In this document: positions 18,493-29,664 of the stretch, one piece after another
How the letters are laid out: each line of letters begins with the position of its first letter
Numbering within the stretch: the stretch's first letter is position 1
Assembly (NCBI RefSeq): GCF_003129605.1
Contig: NZ_QBDX01000001.1
Span: forward strand, 124,001-188,000
DNA: 64,000 nucleotides
Source: Hyphobacterium indicum
GTDB taxonomy: Bacteria; Pseudomonadota; Alphaproteobacteria; Caulobacterales; Maricaulaceae
Direction: 5' to 3'
Program-made: the position numbers and the translations under genes
Notes under the pieces: generated by a model
What the model saw: the letters and a program-made list of their open reading frames with translations, nothing else
The model's database searches: none
What the model was told of the DNA's origin: nothing

Positions 18493-18526
18493 AAAGCGGT
18501 AATCTGACTTCAAATGGGAGGTCAGT

Positions 18527-19726
18527 ATGGACGGTTCAGGTCAGATCGAGTGCCCGAAAGGATTTTCCACACGTGCGATTCACGAGGGCTATCATCCGGC
18601 GGATGCGGGCGGCGCCCTTACACCGCCCGTGCATTTCACCTCGACCTTCACCTTCCCGGATGTGGAATCCGCGGGTGCCGCGTTTTCCGGAGAGCAGCCC
18701 GCACACATCTATTCGCGCATCTCGAATCCGACTGTGGACCTGCTCGAGCGCCGCATGGCCTCGCTCGAGGGTGCAGAAGCTGCTGTCGCATTCGGCTCGG
18801 GCATGGGGGCCATTACAGCGGTTTTCTGGAGCTTGGTGGCGCCCGGTGACGAGATACTGGTCGACAAGACGCTTTATGGCTGTACCTACGCCTTCTTCAA
18901 CCATGGACTCGCCAAGTTCGGGGTCCGCGTCAGCCATGTCGACATGACGGACCCGGATGCCGTCGAAGCCGCTCTGAAATCAAGACCCGGAATCGTCTAT
19001 TTCGAGACGCCGGCCAATCCGAACATGCGCCTGATCGACATCGAGGACATCGCATTAAAAGCCCATGCCGCCGGCGCGCGCGTTATCGTCGACAACACCT
19101 ATGCCAGCCCCTATCTGACCCGTCCGCTCGAACTGGGCGCAGATATCACCGTGCATTCGGCGACCAAATATCTTGGCGGGCATGGAGATCTGATTGGCGG
19201 AATTGCTTGCGGCACGCAGGAGATCATGGACGAAGTTCGTGGTTGCGGGCTGAAGGACATGACCGGTGCCGCGCTGGCCCCCTTCAATGCCATGCTGATC
19301 CTGCGCGGCCTGAAAACGCTGGGCCTGCGCATGCGCGAACATTCCGCCAGTGCGGGCGAAGTGGCCCGCTTTCTGGAGCGCCATCCCGAAGTCAGCAGCG
19401 TTGCCTGGCCGGGATTGCAAAGTTTTCCGCAAGCCGCCCTTGCGGCCCGCCAGATGCGGTTGCCCGGTGGCATGATCGCGTTTGAGCTCGACGGTGGGAA
19501 AGCCGCCGCCATCGCATTCATGAACCGGTTGAACCTGATCCAGCGTGCTGTCAGCCTTGGCGATGCGGAAAGCCTGATCCAGCATCCCGCCAGCATGACC
19601 CACTCGACCTATACGCCCGAGGAACAGGCCGCGCATGGCATCGCCCCCGGACTCATCCGCCTGTCGGTCGGTCTGGAGGACGTGGAGGATATTCTGGCGG
19701 ACCTGGCGCAAGCCTTCCGATCCTGA
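18527..19726 (+). CDS. mdeA: Methionine gamma-lyase (PLP-dependent)
   Basis: 399 aa Cys/Met-metabolism PLP enzyme. The PLP lysine is in HSATKYLGGHGD (Lys214). The tyrosine and cysteine characteristic of methionine gamma-lyases are in TLYGCTYAFFNHG (Cys119), which separates it from cystathionine gamma-synthases and O-acetylhomoserine sulfhydrylases that usually lack this cysteine. Phosphate-binding YSRISNPT and SGMGAI motifs are present. It splits methionine to methanethiol, ammonia and 2-oxobutyrate. A GGGAGG ribosome-binding site precedes the ATG. Transcribed away from the Lrp gene. Cystathionine gamma-lyase activity is the main alternative. Confidence 0.88.
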   Translation: MDGSGQIECPKGFSTRAIHEGYHPADAGGALTPPVHFTSTFTFPDVESAGAAFSGEQPAHIYSRISNPTVDLLERRMASLEGAEAAVAFGSGMGAITAVFWSLVAPGDEILVDKTLYGCTYAFFNHGLAKFGVRVSHVDMTDPDAVEAALKSRPGIVYFETPANPNMRLIDIEDIALKAHAAGARVIVDNTYASPYLTRPLELGADITVHSATKYLGGHGDLIGGIACGTQEIMDEVRGCGLKDMTGAALAPFNAMLILRGLKTLGLRMREHSASAGEVARFLERHPEVSSVAWPGLQSFPQAALAARQMRLPGGMIAFELDGGKAAAIAFMNRLNLIQRAVSLGDAESLIQHPASMTHSTYTPEEQAAHGIAPGLIRLSVGLEDVEDILADLAQAFRS

Positions 19727-19805
19727 CAGTCCTGTCACTTGCCGGTCATCCGGGCGCGCACTACTGTCCGCGGCATCAATCCAGCAGATGACCCGGGGAG
19801 GCATC

Positions 19806-22800
19806 ATGTTCCGTACGATCGCAGCGCTGACCGCCAGCGCGCTCGCTTTTTCCCTTGCCTATGCGCAAGATGCTGCCACCAGCACAGAGACCGGCGCCGA
19901 TGAGGAGGGCCCGTGGGACGTGGCCGCGCCGCCCCTGCCGACGCGCTTCATCCCGATACGGGTCGAGGAAGGCACATGGATGAGCCTGGATGTCAGCCCG
20001 GACGGACAGACCATTGCTTTCGATCTTCTTGGCGACATTTACACCCTGCCAATCTCCGGCGGGCTGGCGACCAATATCAGCGCGGGCCTGCCCTGGGAAA
20101 TCCAGCCGCGCTTTTCCCCGGACGGCTCTTTGATCGCCTTCACCTCTGACCGCGCCGGCGGAGACAATATCTGGATCATGAATTCCGATGGTTCCGACCG
20201 CCGCCAGGTCACCGATGAGAGCTTCCGCCTGTTGAACAATCCGACCTGGCACCCGTCTGGCGACTTTATTGCCGCCCGCAAGCACTACACGACGTCGCGC
20301 TCTGCCGGGGCCGGTGAAATCTGGATGTACCACCTTTCCGGCGGCAGCGGCGTTCAGCTCGTCGAACGTCCCAATGAAGCTTTCCAGAAAGAGCTCGGCG
20401 AACCGATCTTCTCGCCCGATGGCCGGTATGTGTACTACACGCAGAACATCACCTCCGGTAACACCTTCATCTATGCGCAGGACTCCAATACCGACCTGTT
20501 CAACATTCTCCGCTACGAGCTCGAGACCGGGGAAATCACCACCGCCGTATCCGGCGCCGGCGGCTCGGTCCGCCCGGCCCCGTCCCCGGACGGAAATTTC
20601 ATGGCCTTTGTCCGCCGTGACCGTCTCCAGTCGCAACTCTGGATCAAGGATCTCCGCTCCGGCGAAGAGCGTATGATCTATGACGATCTCGACCGGGACA
20701 ATCAGGAAACCTGGGGCGTCTACGGCATGTACCCCAATATGGACTGGACGCCGGACGGCAATTCCATTGTTTTCTGGTCGGGCGGCCGGATCAACCGCAT
20801 CGATGTCGCCAGCGGTGAAACACAGATCATCCCCTTCCAGGTCGATGACAGCCGCGAAGTCATCGATCCGCCGCGGCCGCAGACGGAAGTGGCACCGGCC
20901 ACGTTTGAAACGCAGATGCCGCGGTTTGCCACGGTGTCGCCCGATGGGTCTCAGGTCGTCTTCGAATCGCTGGGCCGCCTCTATATTGCCGGCACATCCA
21001 GCGGCGATCCGCGTCCGCTGACCCGCAATGATGGCAGCTATCGTGAATTCTTCCCGTCCTGGTCGCGCGATGGCCGCTCCATCGTTTTTGTGACCTGGGA
21101 TGACGAAGATCTGGGATCAATCCGCGTCGTCAACGCCAATGGCCGCGGCGAACGGACGGTGACGTCCGAACCCGGACATTACCGCCGCCCGGTGTTTTCG
21201 CCGGATGGCCGCACCATCGTCTTTGAAAAGGGCTCGGGCGGCTTCCTGACGGCCCGCGAATGGTCGGAAACGACCGGCATCTTTGCCGTTCCCGCTTCCG
21301 GTGGGGAGATGCGCCGCATCACGGCTTCCGGCTCCGAACCGCATTTCGGCGCATCGAATGACCGCCTCTTCCTGTCGGTCTCGGAAAGCGGGCAGAACCG
21401 TCTGGTCAGTGTTGACCTGAACGGGCAGGACCGCCGTGTTCATGCCCAGTCCGACATGATTGCCGATTACCGCGTCTCGCCGGATGGCCGCTATCTCGCT
21501 TTCCGGGAAAACTATGACGCCTATGTCATGCCCATGCCGCCGGGGCCGCAGGAAGTCTCGGCCGGCATGTCGGCCTCGGCGCTTCCGGTGGTCGAGGTGT
21601 CCCTCAACGGAGCCACCTATCTGTCCTGGTCGGGTGGCAGCGACAGCCTGCACTGGACCATGGGCCCGGTGCTGTATTCCGCTTCGATCAGTGAGGTGAT
21701 CCCGCACCGGCCGGCAGGGGAAGAGGAAGAGCGCGAGCCCTTCTCCCCGCCGGAAACGGGACGCTCTCTCGCCATCACGGTCAATTCCGACGTGCCCGCC
21801 ACGACGCTCGCTCTCACTGGTGCCCGTATCGTCACCATGGCAGCGGAAGACGGCGGCATCATCGAAAATGGTGTCATTGTCGTTCAGGGCAACCGCATCG
21901 CAGCCATTGGTGCGGCCGATGAAGTCGAAATCCCGGCCGGCGCGCAAACGGTTGATGTGACCGGCCGCACCATCATTCCGGGCCTGATCGATGCTCACGC
22001 ACATGGCCCGCAGGGCACGGACGGCATCATTCCGCAGGAAAACTGGTCGACGCTCGCTCACCTCGCCTTCGGCGTGACCACGATCTTCGACCCGTCCAGC
22101 TCTGCCAGCCACATCTTCGTGGCCGGGGAATATCAGCGCGCCGGCCTGCAATTGCAGCCGCGCACCTATTCCACGGGAGAAGTCGTCTATGGCGCGCGTG
22201 CGCCGGGCTTCTTTGCCCGCATTGACGATGCCTCGGACGCCGATGAGCACGTCTTCCGCCTCGCGGCACAGGGCGCGCATGGCATCAAGAACTACAACCA
22301 GCCCCGCCGCGATCAACGGCAGCAGGTTGTGGCCGCCTCGCACGAAGCCGGTGTGATCGTCGTGGCCGAGGGCGGGTCCAATTATCACATGGACATGTCG
22401 CTCGTCGCGGACGGCAATACCTCGCTCGAGCACAACCTGCCGGTCGAGATGGTCTATGAGGACGTCCTCCAGATGTTCTCGCAGACTCAAGTCGCCTACA
22501 ATCCGACCATTGTCGTCACCTATGGCGGTCTGGCCGGCGATCCCTACTGGCGTTCCCGCACCAATATCTGGGAGCATCCCATCCTGTCGCGTCATGCGCC
22601 GCCGAACTATCTGCGCGGCTCCATCCGCAACACCTATGCGCCGGAACACGACTATGTCGATGATGACAGCGCGGTCACAGCCCTGATGCTGGCCGATCGT
22701 GGTGTCACCATGGCGATTGGCGCGCATGGGCAGCAGGAAGGCCTCGCCGCACACTGGGAAATGTGGTCGCTGGGCCGTGGCGGAGCCACCCCGGTCCAGG

Positions 22801-23036
22801 CCTTGCGGGCCGCCACCATCGATCCGGCCATCCATCTCGGCTTCGACGCGGATCTCGGCTCCATCGAAACCGGAAAGCTGGCCGACCTCGTCATTCTCGA
22901 GGGCGATATTCTCGCCGACATCGAGAATTCCGACGAGATCGGCATGATCATGCTCAATGGCCGTCTCTATGATGCGGAAACCATGAACGAGACCGTCACC
23001 GGTGATCGTGTCCGGGGGGCCTACTTCTGGGAGTAA
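19806..23036 (+). CDS. Secreted amidohydrolase with N-terminal TolB-like beta-propeller
   Basis: 1076 aa from the ATG at 19806, which follows a GGGGAGG site and begins a clear signal peptide ending near LAYAQDA. Residues ~60-650 consist of PD40/TolB-type propeller blades with repeated SPDG motifs. The C-terminal ~400 residues are a metal-dependent amidohydrolase with GLIDAHAH (His731, His733) and the terminal GKLADLVIL segment. The product is periplasmic and is probably a peptidase or imidase-like hydrolase; the substrate is unknown. A strong terminator for this gene lies inside the end of the convergent hydrolase gene. Confidence 0.9.
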   Translation: MFRTIAALTASALAFSLAYAQDAATSTETGADEEGPWDVAAPPLPTRFIPIRVEEGTWMSLDVSPDGQTIAFDLLGDIYTLPISGGLATNISAGLPWEIQPRFSPDGSLIAFTSDRAGGDNIWIMNSDGSDRRQVTDESFRLLNNPTWHPSGDFIAARKHYTTSRSAGAGEIWMYHLSGGSGVQLVERPNEAFQKELGEPIFSPDGRYVYYTQNITSGNTFIYAQDSNTDLFNILRYELETGEITTAVSGAGGSVRPAPSPDGNFMAFVRRDRLQSQLWIKDLRSGEERMIYDDLDRDNQETWGVYGMYPNMDWTPDGNSIVFWSGGRINRIDVASGETQIIPFQVDDSREVIDPPRPQTEVAPATFETQMPRFATVSPDGSQVVFESLGRLYIAGTSSGDPRPLTRNDGSYREFFPSWSRDGRSIVFVTWDDEDLGSIRVVNANGRGERTVTSEPGHYRRPVFSPDGRTIVFEKGSGGFLTAREWSETTGIFAVPASGGEMRRITASGSEPHFGASNDRLFLSVSESGQNRLVSVDLNGQDRRVHAQSDMIADYRVSPDGRYLAFRENYDAYVMPMPPGPQEVSAGMSASALPVVEVSLNGATYLSWSGGSDSLHWTMGPVLYSASISEVIPHRPAGEEEEREPFSPPETGRSLAITVNSDVPATTLALTGARIVTMAAEDGGIIENGVIVVQGNRIAAIGAADEVEIPAGAQTVDVTGRTIIPGLIDAHAHGPQGTDGIIPQENWSTLAHLAFGVTTIFDPSSSASHIFVAGEYQRAGLQLQPRTYSTGEVVYGARAPGFFARIDDASDADEHVFRLAAQGAHGIKNYNQPRRDQRQQVVAASHEAGVIVVAEGGSNYHMDMSLVADGNTSLEHNLPVEMVYEDVLQMFSQTQVAYNPTIVVTYGGLAGDPYWRSRTNIWEHPILSRHAPPNYLRGSIRNTYAPEHDYVDDDSAVTALMLADRGVTMAIGAHGQQEGLAAHWEMWSLGRGGATPVQALRAATIDPAIHLGFDADLGSIETGKLADLVILEGDILADIENSDEIGMIMLNGRLYDAETMNETVTGDRVRGAYFWE

Positions 23037-23046
23037 TTCCCTTGTA

Positions 23047-23964
23047 CTAGCCGATCCTTGAAAGCCAGGCCGCGAAGCGTTCCATCACCGCTTCGCGGCC
23101 TTTTTCATTGATCGTCTCGTGACGGAAATCCTCGAGGATCTCCTGCGTGGCCCCATAACCGGCCTTGCGCAGGCGCATGCCGAGTTGCGCGATGGCCTTG
23201 GCATTATTCGTTGCCGGATCATCCGTTCCGCCGACCAGGTGGAAGGGCAGGGATTTGGGGATGGCACTCAGATTTTTATCGTCCGCCGCATAGGCAATGC
23301 CACCGGCAAAATCCCGCCACAAGGACCAGCTCGCCGTCCAGCCGCACAAGGGGTCGGCAACATATTTGTCCACCTCGTCAAGATCGCGGGACAACCAGCC
23401 CGATTCCGGACGGTCCTCCCGGAAGCGCTTGTCCCAGGCCTTGAAGGTCAGGGCATCGATCAGCCCGGCCGGGTTTTCAGGCTTGTAAAACATCAGGCCC
23501 AGCCCGGTGACAAATCTGATCAGCCCTGCTGCGCCCTTGTCGATATTGGCATTCCAGACCGCACAGCCGGCAATCGTTTCCGGATAGCGCATCGCATAAT
23601 TGAGCGAGACCACTCCGCCCATGGAATGCCCGAACACCACGACCGGCACGCCGGGATGTTTTTCCCGCGCCTCGGCATTCACCGCGGCGGCGTCTTCCAT
23701 CAGCTGGTCCCAGCCATGCTCATAGGCGAACAGGCGCGGCGCACCATCCGGAGCCACTGTCAGACCGTGGCCGCGGTGATCCTGTGCGATCACCGCCCAC
23801 CCGGCCTGCGCCAGCGCTTCGGCAAACCGCTCATAGCGGGCGGCATGTTCGGCCAGGCCGTGATTGATATGCAAAACGCCGCGGGTTTCGCCATCGGCGG
23901 CCGATTCATAAAGCGCCAGCTGGGCGCCGGTCGGGCTTCCCAGTATCCGCCGGGTAAAGGCCAT
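23047..23964 (-). CDS. Alpha/beta hydrolase, lysophospholipase/monoacylglycerol-lipase-like
   Basis: 305 aa. The nucleophile elbow GHSMGG, an NHGLAEH oxyanion-region motif and a catalytic His in DFRHETINE match the Hydrolase_4 (PldB/MGL-like) group. The start at 23964 is chosen because AAGGAG precedes it at good distance; a longer frame to 23988 has no such site. No signal peptide. It probably releases fatty acids from lysolipids or monoacylglycerols. It is divergent from glpK across 92 bp, so glycerol released from glycerides could be phosphorylated by its neighbour, a contextual inference. Confidence 0.87.
   Translation of the reverse strand: MAFTRRILGSPTGAQLALYESAADGETRGVLHINHGLAEHAARYERFAEALAQAGWAVIAQDHRGHGLTVAPDGAPRLFAYEHGWDQLMEDAAAVNAEAREKHPGVPVVVFGHSMGGVVSLNYAMRYPETIAGCAVWNANIDKGAAGLIRFVTGLGLMFYKPENPAGLIDALTFKAWDKRFREDRPESGWLSRDLDEVDKYVADPLCGWTASWSLWRDFAGGIAYAADDKNLSAIPKSLPFHLVGGTDDPATNNAKAIAQLGMRLRKAGYGATQEILEDFRHETINEKGREAVMERFAAWLSRIG
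23068..23105 (+). terminator. Rho-independent terminator of the amidohydrolase gene
   Basis: A perfect 12-bp stem (GGCCGCGAAGCG / CGCTTCGCGGCC), a 9-nt loop and five T residues directly after. It lies 31 bp past the amidohydrolase stop but inside the last codons of the convergent hydrolase gene, so the coding sequence there doubles as a terminator. Confidence 0.85.
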
Positions 23965-24056
23965 GATCCGTCTCTCCTTGTGCGCCACGCTAACGCGCCC
24001 TGTTCGCGCGCGCCAGCCAAGTTATAGTCATCTGAAGCAGGATTCGGGGAGGGGTG

Positions 24057-25550
24057 ATGTTCAGGGACAAGACGGCCATTCTGGCCATTGATCAGGGCAC
24101 GACCTCGTCGCGGGCCATTGTGTTCTCGAAAAAAGGCGAGGTGATCGCCCTCGCCCAGCAGGAATTTGCCCAGATCTATCCCCGGCCCGGCGAGGTCGAA
24201 CATGACCCGGAAGTGATCTGGGCCACGGTGATAGGCACTGCGCGCAAGGCCCTGAAAGAGGCGAGGGCCAAAGGCTGGAAGACCGCCTGTCTGGGCATCA
24301 CCAATCAGCGCGAAACAGCCATTATCTGGGACCGGAAGACGGGCGACCCCATTCATAACGCCATTGTCTGGCAGGACCGCCGCACCGCGAAAACCTGCCA
24401 GCAACTGGCCGCTGACGGCCATGAGGGCGTCATAAGGGAAAAAACCGGCCTCGTCCTCGATCCCTATTTCTCCGCCACCAAATTCGCCTGGATTCTCGAT
24501 GCCGTGGACGGGGCGCGTGAGCGCGCGGCGAGGGACGAGCTCGCCTTTGGAACGGTGGACAGCTTCCTGCTCTGGCGGCTGACAGGCGGGGCCTCCCACA
24601 AGACCGATGCCAGCAATGCCAGCCGCACATCGCTCTTTGATCTCAAGGCGGGCCGGTGGGATGACGGCCTGTGCGAGCTCTTCAACGTGCCAGTGTCCGG
24701 CCTGCCGGAGGTCTGTGACAATGCCGCGGACTTTGGCACCAGCCTGACGGCCGCGATTGGCGAGGCCTTGCCCGTGACCGGCATGGCCGGGGACCAGCAG
24801 GCCGCCGCTATCGGCCAGGCCTGTTTCAAACCCGGTGAGGTCAAATCGACCTATGGCACGGGGGCCTTCCTGATCATGAATACAGGCCCCGAAATGGCGG
24901 TCTCGCAAAACCGCCTGCTGTCCACGATTGGCTGGCGGATCGATGGTCAGACCACTTTCGCGCTGGAAGGCTCCATTCTGTCCGCTGGCGCCACCGTCCA
25001 ATGGCTGCGCGACGGGCTGGGCCTGTTTTCAAAAGCTTCCGAGATCGAGGCGCTGGCCGCTTCGGCCGACCCCGATTGCGGCGTCTATCTGGTCCCGGCC
25101 TTTGCCGGGCTGGGCGCGCCCCACTGGGCCGCCGATGCGCGCGGGACCATTGTCGGGCTGACACGCGGGGCCGGGCGGGCGGAAATCGCGCAGGCGGCGC
25201 TGGATGCCGCGGCCCATCAGACCGCCGACCTCCTCGAAGCCATGGCGCGCGACGGTGTCCCGACGGCCAGGCTGAAGGTCGATGGCGGTATGGCAAACAA
25301 TAACCGTTTTCTCTCCCGGCTGGCTGATTTCTGCGACGTGCCGGTGGTCCGCCCGGTCAATACCGAAACCACCGCCTGGGGCGCGGCCTTCCTCGCCGGC
25401 ATGGGCGCAGGCCTGTTTGGCGGGCTCGAGGAAGGGCGCAAGCTCTGGCACGCGGATCAGAAATTTGAACCGCAAATCCGGCCGGCTGTCCGGGACGCGC
25501 ATCGCGCCGGCTGGCAGACCGCTGTCCGGCAAACGCTCGCCGGAATTTGA
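24057..25550 (+). CDS. glpK: Glycerol kinase
   Basis: 497 aa FGGY-family kinase. The N-terminal ATP-binding loop is DQGTTSSRAIVF; the glycerol-contact segment GITNQRET, WQDRRT and the second FGGY signature region around KVDGGMANN are present. It makes glycerol-3-phosphate from glycerol and ATP. The ATG at 24057 follows GGGGAGGGG; a GTG at 24054 is the alternative. No glycerol-3-phosphate dehydrogenase or facilitator is adjacent. It follows the divergent lysophospholipase-like gene, which could supply glycerol. Confidence 0.96.
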   Translation: MFRDKTAILAIDQGTTSSRAIVFSKKGEVIALAQQEFAQIYPRPGEVEHDPEVIWATVIGTARKALKEARAKGWKTACLGITNQRETAIIWDRKTGDPIHNAIVWQDRRTAKTCQQLAADGHEGVIREKTGLVLDPYFSATKFAWILDAVDGARERAARDELAFGTVDSFLLWRLTGGASHKTDASNASRTSLFDLKAGRWDDGLCELFNVPVSGLPEVCDNAADFGTSLTAAIGEALPVTGMAGDQQAAAIGQACFKPGEVKSTYGTGAFLIMNTGPEMAVSQNRLLSTIGWRIDGQTTFALEGSILSAGATVQWLRDGLGLFSKASEIEALAASADPDCGVYLVPAFAGLGAPHWAADARGTIVGLTRGAGRAEIAQAALDAAAHQTADLLEAMARDGVPTARLKVDGGMANNNRFLSRLADFCDVPVVRPVNTETTAWGAAFLAGMGAGLFGGLEEGRKLWHADQKFEPQIRPAVRDAHRAGWQTAVRQTLAGI

Positions 25551-25604
25551 CGCGCGGTAGATTCGTGCCACATCTGGCAAGGTAATGGAGCGGGGGAGAA
25601 TTCC

Positions 25605-27263
25605 ATGCGAGTAGCCATTCTCGGACTGGCCATGATTCTGGCGGCCTGTTCATCGCGCGAACCGGTCATTGAATCCGACCCGGAAACGCGCCTGTCCACG
25701 CCGCAAGGCAATATCGTCGGCTATATCGCGGAGAGCGGTGCCCATGTCTGGCGGGCGATCCCGTTTGCGCTGCCGCCGGTTGGCGAATTGCGCTGGCAAC
25801 CGGCTGTGCCGGCAGGAGTCTGGGACGGCGAACGCGAAGCCATCACCGCGCCCGTGCCCTGTCCGCAAATGGCCAATGGCCTCAGCGCCGATCTGCTGGG
25901 CGTGGAGGCCGGGCAGCTCGCCGGCGCCGAAGACTGCCTCTATCTCGACGTCTACGCGCCGCCGAATGCGGAAAACCTGCCGGTCATGGTCTGGATCCAT
26001 GGCGGCAGCAATACCTGGGGCTGGGCCGATCAGTATGATGGCGCACAGCTGGCCATGGACCAGAATGTGATTGTCGTCGTGCTCCAGTACCGTCTGGGGC
26101 CGCTCGGCTTCTTCTCCCACCCGGCATTGCGGGAGGCTGGTTCGGGCATTGCCAATTTTGCGCTGACCGATCATCTCGCGGCGCTCAACTGGGTGCAGGA
26201 CAACATCATCAGCTATGGCGGCGATCCGGACACGGTCACGATTTTCGGGGAAAGCGCGGGCGGCACGAATGTCGCGGCGCTGATGGCCTCTCCCCTGGCC
26301 GGGGGGCTGTTTCACCGCGCCATCATGCAATCCGGTTCCGCCAGCTCGGTGCCGCTAGCCGAGGCCGAAGGCACGGAAGGCGAAGAGGCCAACCCCTCGA
26401 TCGAAACCGCCCGCCGTTTTGTGGCGGGTGAGGTGACGGCCGATGCGCTGCGGGAGGTCCCGCTCGCGGATATCTTTGCCGCTTATTCGGCCGGTGGCGG
26501 CCGCGTCGAGCTGCCGACCGTCATCGCCGACGGCGTCTCCCTTCCGGCCGGGGGCGTGATGCAGGCCTTTGCCAGTCCGGACTCCTTCAATGCCGTGCCG
26601 CTCATTACCGGCACAAATCGCGACGAGGTGAAGCTTTATAACGGCCTTAATGACGAGCTGGTGGCGCGCCGCCTGGGGGTCTTCTTCCGCATCCGCGATG
26701 AAGCCCTGTATGAGGCGGTGTCCGAATATCAAAGCCGCATCTGGGCCATTAATGCGGTGGACGAGATTGCGGCCACCATGACGGCCGGCGGCCATGACGC
26801 GGTCTGGGCTTACCGCTTTGACTGGGATGAGGGCGGCGCCAACATCTTCCTCGATTCCGCGGCAATATTCGGGGCCATGCACTCCATGGAAATTCCTTTT
26901 GTCTTCAACCGGTTCGAATTCTTCGGGTCGCGGCTCGATCCCATCGTCTTCAATGAAAGCAATGAAGCCGGCCGTATCGCGCTCGCCCGCGAAATGGGCA
27001 GCTACTGGGCGCGTTTTGCCCGCCAGGGGGATCCCGGCGGCGAATGGACAAGCTGGAGCGAACGCCCGGCGCGTATGCGCTTTGATACCGCGGCCGATGG
27101 CGGGTCGGGCATGCTGGCGGGCGAGTTGACGATTGAGGGGCTGGCCCGCGATATCCGCTCAGATGACCGCCTTGAGGAAAACCGGAGATGCGAGCTCGTG
27201 GCTTCCATGGAGGGCCGCTATTTCGATGACAGGCGGGAATTGCGACCGCTGACACGTTGTTGA
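25605..27263 (+). CDS. Carboxylesterase type B lipoprotein (para-nitrobenzyl esterase family)
   Basis: 552 aa. The N-terminus is a lipoprotein signal with lipobox LAAC (MRVAILGLAMILAACSS), so the enzyme is membrane-anchored in the periplasm or outer membrane. Family signatures include AEDCLYLDVYAP, the oxyanion WIHGG and the nucleophile FGESAGG (Ser about residue 217). The catalytic Glu in GTNRDE and His in AMHSMEIPFVF are visible. It hydrolyses carboxylic esters; the natural substrate is unknown. It lies 54 bp after glpK on the same strand with its own GGAG-type site. Confidence 0.9.
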   Translation: MRVAILGLAMILAACSSREPVIESDPETRLSTPQGNIVGYIAESGAHVWRAIPFALPPVGELRWQPAVPAGVWDGEREAITAPVPCPQMANGLSADLLGVEAGQLAGAEDCLYLDVYAPPNAENLPVMVWIHGGSNTWGWADQYDGAQLAMDQNVIVVVLQYRLGPLGFFSHPALREAGSGIANFALTDHLAALNWVQDNIISYGGDPDTVTIFGESAGGTNVAALMASPLAGGLFHRAIMQSGSASSVPLAEAEGTEGEEANPSIETARRFVAGEVTADALREVPLADIFAAYSAGGGRVELPTVIADGVSLPAGGVMQAFASPDSFNAVPLITGTNRDEVKLYNGLNDELVARRLGVFFRIRDEALYEAVSEYQSRIWAINAVDEIAATMTAGGHDAVWAYRFDWDEGGANIFLDSAAIFGAMHSMEIPFVFNRFEFFGSRLDPIVFNESNEAGRIALAREMGSYWARFARQGDPGGEWTSWSERPARMRFDTAADGGSGMLAGELTIEGLARDIRSDDRLEENRRCELVASMEGRYFDDRRELRPLTRC

Positions 27264-27299
27264 ACGCGCCACTTTCCACCTGCAGAACCGGGCCGGCAT

Positions 27300-27337
27300 A
27301 TTCTATCAATAAATTCTATAATTGAATCGGATAGAAT
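27300..27337. promoter_or_regulatory. AT-rich repeats upstream of katG (candidate operator)
   Basis: ATTCTATC (27300-27307), ATTCTAT (27313-27319) and the inverse GATAGAAT (27330-27337) lie 90-127 bp before the katG start in a very AT-rich patch. Spaced CTAT/ATAG elements resemble, but do not match exactly, OxyR-type operators. Confidence 0.4.
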
Positions 27338-27348
27338 TGATTGGCTAA

Positions 27349-29619
<2,271 letters not shown>

Positions 29620-29664
29620 CAGGGAATCATCCACGCTCAGAAGGGGCAGGCTAGAGGTCCGCCC

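Noticed and set aside
21117-22835. 572-codon open frame opposite the amidohydrolase gene
   Set aside because: Antisense shadow with biased composition; the plus-strand protein has clear domains and signal peptide.
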